DNA of 64,000 nt from Semisulcospira habei. Taxonomy: Eukaryota > Mollusca > Gastropoda > Semisulcospiridae. Where the stretch lies: contig BTPG01000004.1 of assembly GCA_036245525.1 (NCBI GenBank), positions 48,824,323 to 48,888,322 of the forward strand. Reading direction: 5' to 3'. Below the pieces are notes generated by a model that did not search any database, was not told the DNA's origin, and saw only the letters and a list, made by a program, of their open reading frames with translations. Position 1 is the first letter of the stretch. The number at the start of each line of letters is the position of its first letter. Made by a program: the position numbers and the translations under genes. This document shows, piece by piece, positions 41,525 through 50,641 of this stretch.

Positions 41525-41881
41525 ACATGTGAGTTTAAACATCTAGGTACGTGTATAATACCACGCCGCGATCCCGGCAGCAACGCTTATCCGTCGACCA
41601 ATTTCTGGGTCAGTCTTGGGGTCTCGCCCCCAGAACGTTACTGCGGGTCAACAGAATGATTAGCACCCATTACCCTACACAAACACACGGCCCTCATTTC
41701 CGTTGGGCGCCTGTGGTGTTGGCCTCATCCCCTTCCGTCTGGAGGAGGCATAGATGTTCATGCGTCCCTGCAGCCGCAGGCACTCGTGAGGGTGTATGGC
41801 CTCTTGCATCAGGAAGGCGGCAGTAAAAGTGTCTACGTGAACAGATCGTAGCAAGAGGCAAGTGAGTCGACTCAAAATGAA
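41525..41881. other. intergenic DNA without recognised gene
   Basis: It contains GAGGAGGCATAGATGTTCATG and a degenerate partner ATGGCCTCTTGCATCAG (about 41743-41812), another relative of the GAGGCATAGATCCTCATG palindrome. No coding sequence. Confidence 0.45.
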
Positions 41882-42062
41882 CCCTTTTCATCCTGATACA
41901 CCACTGCTTGAATAAATGTCACTATGATAGTTGAAGTGCGGTGCCAGAATATCTTGGCGCCTCAGGCGCCAAGATATTCTGGCACACCACACTTCAACTA
42001 GCACGGATGATCGATCTCCTGATCGGTAATGTAGCCTTCATAGGACAATAAGCAAATTTAAC
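41882..42062. mobile_element. palindromic MITE, CATCCTGATAC-type
   Basis: Left CCCTTTTCATCCTGATACAC. The stem (41925-42000) has AATATCTTGGCGCC on one arm and GGCGCCAAGATATT on the other, against the usual AATAGC/GCTATT. Directly followed by a second copy. Confidence 0.85.
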
Positions 42063-42272
42063 GCTTTTCACCCAGATAGTGACACTTTTGCTTAAAATAA
42101 ATTTGACGATGATAGTTCAAGGGTGGTGCCAGAATGGATTGGTGCCTCAGGCGCCAAGCTATTCTGGCACTATCCTTGAACAAAAATGGTTGATCTATCT
42201 TATCTGTAATCTAGCCTACATTGGACAATAAGCAAATTTGAAAAATTCAGCCGCAGGATGTAAGGGTGAAAG
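42058..42272. mobile_element. palindromic MITE, CATCCTGATAC-type, second tandem copy
   Basis: TTAACGCTTTTCACCCAGAT on the left, GCAGGATGTAAGGGTGAAA on the right. Stem at 42112-42182 with ATAGTTCAAGGGTGGTGCC. Left and right interior flanks resemble those of the preceding copy. Confidence 0.82.
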
Positions 42273-42339
42273 AAAAAGTCGGCGTGTGCGTGTTAAGACT
42301 CCCACCGTTCGCCAAATTAATATAAACATCGGGTGTGTG

Positions 42340-42500
42340 TGTGTGTGGGGGGGGGGGGGCGTGAAAACTTTTAAACGTTGGGGATTGGGGGGGGGGGGGT
42401 CCAAACACCCCCCAAAAAGGACTTTGTTATAGCATTTTAAAAAATTTTGGGTTGGGGGGGAGGGGGGGAACCCCTGAACCCCCCCCCCCCCCCAGATCCG
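42340..42500. repeat. G- and C-homopolymer-rich tract
   Basis: Several runs of 8-14 G and one of about 16 C interleaved with T/A-rich bases. No gene. Confidence 0.9.
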
Positions 42501-42854
42501 CCCCTGTTCTGTCTTGGTCTCTCTTGATATCTAGCACAGTCAGATTTATAAAGAAAAAAGCCAGCTATATTTTACCAGAGTCTATGCTTACTGCTGACAG
42601 GGATAAACTCCGTCATTACTGAATGCATCCTGCACCTCAGCTGGATAAAGGCATTGGGATATAAGCTTGTGGCTGTTAACCCCTTCCTTGCCACTGTACG
42701 TGCATTTTTGTGTCTGAAATCTTCGCCGACCAAAAACCGTCCAAGACTGAACATAGATACAAATTGGTCTCTGCAAGAGGCATGGTTCCTCATGACCCCC
42801 CTATCTATGTCTCATGATCCCCCTATCTATGTCTCTTGATCCCCCTATCTATGT

Positions 42855-45042
42855 AGCCCCACCCGGGTCTGCCCTGGGGGACTTGGGTGGGGTTAGGTAT
42901 TTTTTAGTTCCCAGGGTCACTGTCACGACACGCCTGACGGAGTCAGGGCGCCGTGGACAATATGAGTGCAGACACTCGAGAAAACCCACCCACTCTAAAT
43001 AAATAACGCAACGCCAGTGATAAACAACAAACAAATCCTTTATTACCTACTCTTACTCTAACCCCCAACCCAACCCACTAACGCCCCACACACTCACACA
43101 TACCCACGCATACACTCATAACGTATTAACACTGAAAAAAGATTAACATATAAAAAAATGACTAACAAGTGAAAATAACTAACAGGTGAAAATGACTAAC
43201 AGACGAAAATGACTAACAGGTGAATATGACTAACAGGTGAATATGACTAACAGGTGATAATGACTAATATGGCCAACGGCTATACAAGGCGGGTAACTTT
43301 GTCTCTGTACCGTGTCCTCTGTCCCACACTAGACAGGGTGGCTCGTAAAGTAAGAGTACTACCCCTACACCACAGAGCACCGTAGCCGCGCTTGCCCACG
43401 CACGCCTGTGACCGACGCGCAGAACGTAGAATCAGCCTGCTGTAGCCCAACGTACTTGTCCAACAGGACCGGCTAGCGAAGGCGTTCCGACTCCCGATGA
43501 TGCGTCACCGTTGGTCGTGGATGATGAAGAGATCGAAGGACGAAATCTTCGAAGCCAATCTTCGAAGCCAGTCTTCGAAGCCAATCTTCGAAGCCAATGA
43601 TCGAAGCCAGTGCACTGGAAAAGGGCGCATTGTCAGTCAAAGTGCCAACACAGTTAATTCTGGCCTATTTGACACGCACCTACTCACAAACCACGCGAGT
43701 TGTGTCTCGTCTCACCCTAATATCCGCCTTGGCCATATTAAATATACAATCATGGATATGAAAGCTTCCTATGTACATTCAACATTCACCAGGTCTGCAC
43801 TATTCCATTACACTAACATTAAGCTAGCACAACCACTTTTGTATAATAACATTGCCACTGCTAAAACCAACATTATCAAAATATTCACATGTACATACAA
43901 TATGAAATAATCACCAGCAACCACCCAACGTGACAATCTTATTACATTACGTCTAGGACTTAATACAGATATATTTGAAAGGATACCCACTTTAATTCAT
44001 TTTACAACATGGCCCTTTAAATATACTCACTCGGCGACAGCCGAACATAAACAACTAAATCCGACACCCACCGCATTACAACCCAACCTAAAAAACATGG
44101 TTAAAGACTCGATTAAAACGTCACTAAAAAACTAGACGAACATACCCTTCCGCACCTATATACACATTCACACACCCGAGAGCACAGCAGCTAACTGAGG
44201 AAAATGGCATGAGTAAATACCTGTCACTGGTGAGTCCTCCGGCAGGACGAGACAAAACAAGACGAAGACGAACCGGAGGGGTCTTCTGGTGAGTAGCAGC
44301 CGTGGTCACAAGTCTCTCGGGACACCCACACCCAGGAACACTGGTCGTGGTCTTGCAGGGAGGGTAAAACAACCCTCACACAGCTTGTCAAGGGCTCCAA
44401 ACGAGGCCGCACCCTGACCCAGACTCTCACTTCGCTGGCTAACTCCGCTGACTGACTGTAATATCCTTCTGCTACCTTGCAGTTTAACTTTACTTCTGAA
44501 CACTGTTCGGTTAAAGCTACTTGGCTAAAGCGTGCAACCGCTGTACTCGCTCACTGTTAAGCTTGCTGCACGGGCTTTACGATTACGCTCACACTACATT
44601 TATTAACTTCCCTAAACTAAGGCTATTTACAGAATTCGGCGATCTACATTTATTAACAAAAAAACGACTTGGCGAAAAAATAAAACAACATGTCACATCC
44701 GTTACGTGACAGTCACCCTGGTCAGCCCCACAGGGTGGGTTTTTCTCTCTATTCTGGGGCATGTGTTTCTGTCTACCCTTTGTCCATTCACCTGTATTTG
44801 CCTTTTTAAAACTCTCCCTACTGTCTGCACTGCCTGTAGCTCTTGATATTGGATGTGTGTTGCTAAATGGTCTTAGCTTTATTTAGGCCCCATGTGTTAG
44901 GTTTATTTAATGTATTTGACCGGCTGGCGACATACATTCAATGTTCTGTTTATTTTTTTTTTTTTTTCACAAGCAGTGCAGGCACGTCCTGAGAAAGCCT
45001 TGTTGCTGTCGGGACATTAAGCAATGTATACAATCAATCAAA
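42855..45042 (+). mobile_element. AATC-tailed retroposon, copy 2, split by a solo LTR
   Basis: Target duplication CCCTATCTATGT at 42843-42854 and 45043-45054. The retroposon is 42855-42920 plus 44717-45042, interrupted by the LTR and one copy of its target duplication. Confidence 0.92.
42921..44711 (-). mobile_element. solo LTR of the Gmr1-type element
   Basis: It begins TGTCACGACACGCC and ends ACGTGACA, flanked by GTCAC (42916-42920 and 44712-44716). It is homologous over its length to the LTRs at 46028-50565 and 55971-57657. A short motif TTCGAAGCCAATC is repeated four or five times (43549-43612) where the other LTRs have one. With no internal region, it is an LTR-LTR recombination remnant. 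Confidence 0.93.
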
Positions 45043-45096
45043 CCCTATCTATGTCTCTTGCAGTGTTCACTTTTTTCTCGGCAGTGAAGGGGTTAA

Positions 45097-45375
45097 GATC
45101 CTGAGATGTTAAAGGCATTGCCTAGTAGCAAACGCATTTGAGAGGGACACATTTATCACACCTTTAAGTGTACAGTGAAATGTCGTTTACTTTGCGGGCG
45201 CTCAGCCCAGAGGCGAATATAAGAAAAAAACAAGGCAAATCCCTTATGGCTCACGTGTATGACCGATCCACACATGTCTGAGAATAAGTAAAGGGATGGC
45301 TTCTGCACTAACACTAAAAATCCATGTTTTCTCAAAATGTAATCAGTTTTCACACATCTGTGAAACCTTCGTGAC
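45097..45375. other. intergenic DNA without recognised gene
   Basis: Nothing supported; it probably represents the left flank of the ~165-bp tandem repeat element that follows. Confidence 0.4.
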
Positions 45376-46027
45376 CTTTGACCCTTGCGATGAGTCAACT
45401 AAATTAGGATACATAGGAAGGTCTTATCAGCTACCTTTGTGCCAAATTTGATTAAAAACGTTGCAAAAATAATTGATAATAACACAATTATTGGCATTTT
45501 AGACACATTTGTTCGACCTCTTGTGACCCTTGACCTTTTCCGAGGGTCATCCAAATTAGTGTGCATAGATAGGTCTTACCAGCAGGTATCTCTGTAGCAA
45601 GTTTGGGTTTGAAGTTTTGAATAGTAATTGAGAAAAAACATTTCTTGTCAAATTATGGCTATTTTTGACCTATTTCCTGAGCTCTTATGACCCTTGAACT
45701 TTGAGGGGTCATCTAAATTAGTATGCATAGATAGGTCTTATCAGGTATCTCTGTAGCAATTTGGGTTTGGAGTTGTAAATAGTAATTGAGAAAAAACATT
45801 TCTTGTCAAAATAAGGAATAGCCGCTATTTTTTAAAACCCATTTCCTGAGCTCTTGTGACCCTCGACCTTTCCAAGCGGTCATCCAAATTAGTATGCATA
45901 GATAGGTCTTACTATCATTTATCTCTGTAGCAAATTTGGGTTTGAAGTTGTGAATAGTATTTGCGAAAAAAAAACATCTTTTGTCAAAATATGGCGATTT
46001 TGGACCTATTTCTTGAGCTCTTGTGAC
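45376..46027 (+). repeat. tandem ~165-bp units, left part
   Basis: Units marked by GACCCTTGACCTT and AATTAGTATGCATAGATAGG start near 45376, 45523, 45690, 45857 and 46022. The array is cut by the LTR retrotransposon at 46028 and resumes at 57658. Tandem-cored dispersed elements of about this unit size are known in bivalves (pearl/Helitron-like); assignment is inference. Confidence 0.85.
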
Positions 46028-46959
46028 TGTCACGACACGCCTGACGGGGTCAGGGCGCCGTGGACAATGTAAGCGCTAATCGCTCGAGAAGCCCACCCAC
46101 TCTAAATAAACCACACAACGCCAGTGATAAACAACAAACAAATCCTTTATTACCTACTCTTACTCTAACCCCCACCCCAACCCACTAACGTCCCACACCC
46201 TCACACACACCCACGCATGCACTCATAACGTATTAACACATAAAAAAGATTAACAGATAACAATGACTAACAAGTAAAAATGACTAACAGGTGAAAATCG
46301 GCAATGGCTATACAAGTGAAAATGGCCAACGGCTATACAAGGCGGGTAACTTTGTCTCTGTACAGTGTCCTCTGTCCCACACTAGACAGGGTGGCTCGTA
46401 ACGTCAGAGTACCCCTACACCGCAGAGCACCGTAGCCGCGCTTGCCCACGCACGCCTGTGACCGACGCGCAGAACGTAGAATCCGCCCGCTGTAGCCCAA
46501 CGTCAAAGTACTTGTCCAACAGGACTGGCTAGCGAAGGCGTTCCAGCTCCCGATGATGCGTCACCGTTGGTCAGGGACGATGAAGAGATCGAAGAACGAC
46601 GAAATCTTCGAAGCCAGTGCACTGGAAAAGGGCGCATTGTCAGTCAAAGCGCCAACACAGTTAATTCTGGCCTATTTGACACGCACCTACTCACAAACCA
46701 CGTGAGTTGTGTCTCGTCTCACCTTGGCCATATTAAATATACAATCATGGATATGAAAGCTTCCTATGTACATTCAACATTCACCAGGTCTGCACTACTC
46801 CATTACACTAACATTAAGCTAGCACAACCACTTTTGTATAATAACATTGCCACTGCTAAAACCATTATCAAAATATCCATATGTACATACAAAGATATCA
46901 AATAATCACCAGCAACCACCCCACGTGACAATCTTATTACATTACATCTAGGACTTAAT

Positions 46960-48286
46960 GGTTGTTTTGGAGGATGCTGGTGTCTGGCTCAGCCTTGTAG
47001 TTATACAAGTCTCGGCAGTACTCAGTCCATCTGTTTAGTACAGCAGTGTTTTCCGTAAGGAGTTGGCCGCTGCTGTCTTCGATGACTGTGGCTGTTCGCT
47101 GTTGAGTCTTGGTGAGGGTCCTTAGCGTTTCATAAGCCTTCTTGCTGTTGCCGTTTGCCATGCCCTCTTCCACGCTACAACACTGGTCTTCAATCCAATC
47201 TTCTTTGGCTTCTTTCATCCTCTTCCTGATCTTCTTGTTGACAAGTCTGTACTTGTTTGCTGATGTGAGGTCTTGGCCTCTCTTTTTCTTCCAGGCTCTC
47301 CTCTCATCACAGAGATCGAGGATGTCATCGGTTACCCAGGGCTGTTTGCGCTTCCTCTGCTTCCCCAGCACTTCTTCTGCTGTAGAAAGTAACACCTTTT
47401 TTATATTTCCAGCAAGGGTGTCTACGTCACAGTCCAAAGTAGCCAAGGCTGCAAATCTGCCTCCCACCTGGGCTTGGAAGAGCTCTTCTACTTCCGGGTC
47501 TTTTAGCTTCTGGAGGTCGAATCTGATGCGAGGGTTCTTGCTATCTCGTTTCAATGCTTCAACTTGAGGCTAGTAAGGACGAGGTTGTGGTCGCTGCCAA
47601 TATCAGCGCCAGGAAAGGACCTCGTTTGTGCTTTGTTAACGCTGGATTTGAATCGTCGAGGCAGCAAGATGAAGTCAATCTGGTTATGGACCAGGCCTCC
47701 TGGCGATTGCCATGTCACTGTTCTTGACTTCTTGTGTGGATGGAGGGTATTAGCAACGGTGAGACGGTGACTCTGTGCGAACTCTAAAAGTCGCAGGCCT
47801 CTGTCGTTTGTTTCTCCAAGGCCAAACTTGCCAGCTGTTCCTGCCCATTGTTGGTAGGCGTCAGGGCCGATCTTTGCATTCCAGTCACCGAGGACAGTCA
47901 GAATGTCTTTCTTAGGTGTTTTCTTGATGATGTTGTCCAGTTGTTCGTAAAATTCTTCTAATTCTTCATCATCATGATCTGCTGTTGGAGCGTATACTTG
48001 AATGATAGTGATATTGTGCGGTCGGGCGGAGATGCGGATGGAGATTAGTCTGCTTGACACGGGGGTGCAGCTGATGACAGTTCCAGCCACCTCTTTCCTT
48101 ACGATAAAAGCTACGCCATGTTCGTGCTTGGTTTCTTTTCCGCTGAACCAGATTTTATGGCCTTCATCTGTTGTTGTTTCTCCGAAGCCTGTCCATCGAA
48201 CTTCTGCAAGTCCTACAATGTCCCAGCGATAGCGCTTCAACTCGTGGGTGAGTTCCTTCACTTTGCCGCACTGGTAGAGTGTGCGA
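46960..48286 (-). pseudogene. inverted 5' portion of LINE: endonuclease and linker
   Basis: On the minus strand it begins at RTLYQCGKVKELTHELKRYR, lacking the first residues of the domain, then VGLAEVRWTGFGE, TIIQVYAPTADHDDEELEEF, VLGDWNAKIG and DIGSDHNLVLTSLKLK. A frameshift near 47555 leads to the linker (KRKQPWVTDDILDLCDERRA, LTENTAVLNRWTEYCRDLY) that ends at SILQNN beside the target duplication. The next residues of the protein are found at the start of the plus-strand RT piece. Confidence 0.92.
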
Positions 48287-49818
48287 AGCAGCCGTACGCG
48301 GCCTGAAGGGAGGAAAGTCTCCAGGTGTAGACAACGTACCTGCTGAACTGTTGAAACATGGAGGAGAAGTAACAACGAAGGTCCTCACTACACTCTGTCA
48401 AAAGATCTGGGAGCAAAAGAAATGGCCAGTAGAATGGACACAGTCTCTAGTGATCCCGCTCCCCAAGAAAGGAAACCTGAAACAGTGCCAGAACTACAGA
48501 ACTATCAGTCTGATAAGTCACCCTAGCAAAGTAATGCTTAGAATCATTCTCAACCGCCTCAAAACTTTCGCCGAGGAACTGCTGGCAGAAGAACAGGCTG
48601 GCTTCAGAGTTGGAAGAAGCACTGTAGAGCAGATTTTCAACTGCCGCGTCCTGATCGAGAAACATCTGCATCATCAGCGCGAACTCTACCACAACTTCAT
48701 TGATTTCAGGAAAGCATTTGATCGCGTCTGGCACGACGGACTCTGGCAAGTCATGAGATCGTTCAACATAGAGGAGGGACTGATCCAAATGATAGAAGCG
48801 CTTTACAAGAACGCCTGCAGCGCGGTTCTACTTAACAATCAGTCAGGCGAGTTCTTCAGGACGACGATCGGTGTCCGTCAAGGATGCCTGCTCTCTCCTG
48901 TCCTTTTCAACATATTCCTGGAGAAGATCATGCAGGAAACCCTCCACGACCACCATACTTCAATCTCTATTGGTGGCAGATCCCTGTGCAATCTTCGATT
49001 CGCAGACGACATTGACCTCATGGCAGGCAGCAATAGTGAGCTCCAAAACCTGACAGACAAACTTTCAACTAGCGCAGGGTCTTATGGCATGGAGATCAGT
49101 ACGGATAAAAGCAAAGTGATGATCAACACCACAAGCGACAGCAGCAGCAACATTCACATGAACGGCCAGAAGCTAGAAGAGGTCAATAGCTTCAAGTACT
49201 TGGGAGCCACCCTGTCCAAAGACGGTAGTTGCATAGCAGAGATCCGTATCAGGATAGGTACAGCAACATCCGCAATGGCCAGGCTGGACATGATATGGCG
49301 ATGTAACTCCATCAGCTTCACCATCAAGTACAGGCTTTACAAGTCCCTCGTAGTGTCTATTCTACTCTACGGCTGTGAGACTTGGACACTGCTTGCAGAC
49401 TCAGAAAAGAAAATCCAGGCCTTTGAGAACAAGTGCCTGAGGAAGTTGCTCCGCATCTCGTACCGCGAGCACAAGACCAACGAATATGTACGGAGCATCG
49501 TCACTTCCCTGGGGGGCCCACATGAACCCCTTCTGGCAACCGTGAAACGGCGCAAGCTTGCTTGGTTTGGCCACGTGACCCGACACAACACCTTGTCCAA
49601 GACTATCCTCCAAGGCACTCTCGAAGGAAGTCGTCGGCGAGGTCGTCAGAGAAAGAGTTGGGTCGCAAACATAAAAGAATGGACCGAACTCGAGATGCCA
49701 GACTTGCTTGCCACGCCCAAAATAGAACTCAGTGGAGAGCACTGTCTGTTGCTGCTGCCTTTCAGTCCCCCCAACGCCCAGTTCGGGCAAGGGACTGATG
49801 ATGATGATGATGATGAGG
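48279..49818 (+). pseudogene. 3' portion of LINE: reverse transcriptase
   Basis: It starts in EAAVRGLKGGKSPGVDNVPA and covers NYRTISLISHPSKVMLRIIL, EEQAGFRVGRSTVEQIF, FIDFRKAFDRVWHDGLW, GVRQGCLLSPVLFNIFLE, LRFADDIDLMAGS (catalytic DD about 49005), FKYLGATLSKDGS, LLYGCETWTL and the C-terminal RRKLAWFGHVTRHNTLSKTI and GRQRKSW. No stop or frameshift appears across RT, so the insertion is recent. The last residues (poly-D) are the translated GAT tail. Confidence 0.93.
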
Positions 49819-50568
49819 AGGACTTAATACAAATATATTTGAAAGGATACCCACTTTAATTCATTTTACAACATGGCCCTTTAAATATACTCACTCGGCG
49901 ACAGCCGAACATAAACTAAATCCGACACCCACCACATTACAACCCAACCTAAAAAACATGGTTAAAGACTCGATTAAAACATCACTAAAAAACTAGACGA
50001 ACATACCCTTCCGAACCTATGTACACATTCACACACCCGAGAGCACAGCAGCTAACTGAGGAAAATGGCATGAATTTACCTGTCACTGGTGAGTCCTCCG
50101 GCAGGACGAGACAAACAAGACGAACACGAACCGGAGGGGTCTTCTGTTGAGTAGCAGCCGTGGTCACTAGTCTCTCGGGACACCCACACCCAGGAACACT
50201 GGCCGTGGTCTTGCAGGGAGGGTAACACAACCCTCACACAGCTTGTCAAGAGCTCCAAACGAGGCCGCACCCTGACCCAGACTCTCACTTCGCTAGCTAA
50301 CTCCGCTGACTGACTGTAATATCCCTCTGCTACCTTGCAGTTTAACTTTCTGAACACTGTTCGGTTAAAGCTACTCGGCGAAAGCGTGCAACCGCTGTAC
50401 TCGCTCACTGTTATGCTTGCTGCACGGGCTTTACGATTACGCTCACACTACATTTATTAACTTCCCTAAACTAAGGCTATTTACAGAAGTCGGCGATCTA
50501 CATTTATTAACAAAAAAACGACTTGGCGAAAAAATAAAACAACACGTCACATCCGTTACGTGACATAC

Positions 50569-50590
50569 CCCCCTCCCAGATCAAACACCC
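50569..50590 (-). other. polypurine tract of the LTR element
   Basis: On the minus strand a GGGAGGGGGGTA run lies directly before the 3' LTR. It is the expected plus-strand primer. Confidence 0.8.
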
Positions 50591-50641
50591 GGGTTTGATT
50601 CCTGTATGACTGTCCCAATACTGCTTCCACATTTACGGTTT

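Larger units (their letters stand above)
42676..45096. mobile_element. TTAA-flanked MITE carrying nested insertions
   Basis: Ends TTAACCCCTTCCTTGCCACT and CGGCAGTGAAGGGGTTAA form an inverted pair. The interior holds a CCCTATCTATGTCTC tandem motif (42797-42850), into which the AATC-tailed retroposon (42855-45042) inserted. Confidence 0.85.
46960..49818. mobile_element. RTE-like LINE with inverted 5' half
   Basis: Flanked by the 10-bp duplication AGGACTTAAT (46950-46959, 49819-49828). Its left part reads endonuclease on the minus strand and its right part reads RT on the plus strand; the 3' end is a GAT repeat (about 49795-49815). The parts meet at about 48286. Confidence 0.93.
46028..50565 (-). 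repeat. 3' LTR (left), interrupted by an inverted-5' LINE
   Basis: TGTCACGACACGCC at 46028 and ACGTGACA at 50565. Without the LINE and its duplication it is about 1.67 kb. It differs from the right LTR by only a few substitutions and short indels, e.g. loss of about 10 bases before CTTGGCCATATT. Confidence 0.93.

Noticed and set aside
46955..48375. Two independent LINE insertions head to head
   Set aside because: Only one 10-bp duplication encloses both parts, and the protein segments are complementary halves of one element; a single twin-primed insertion explains both.
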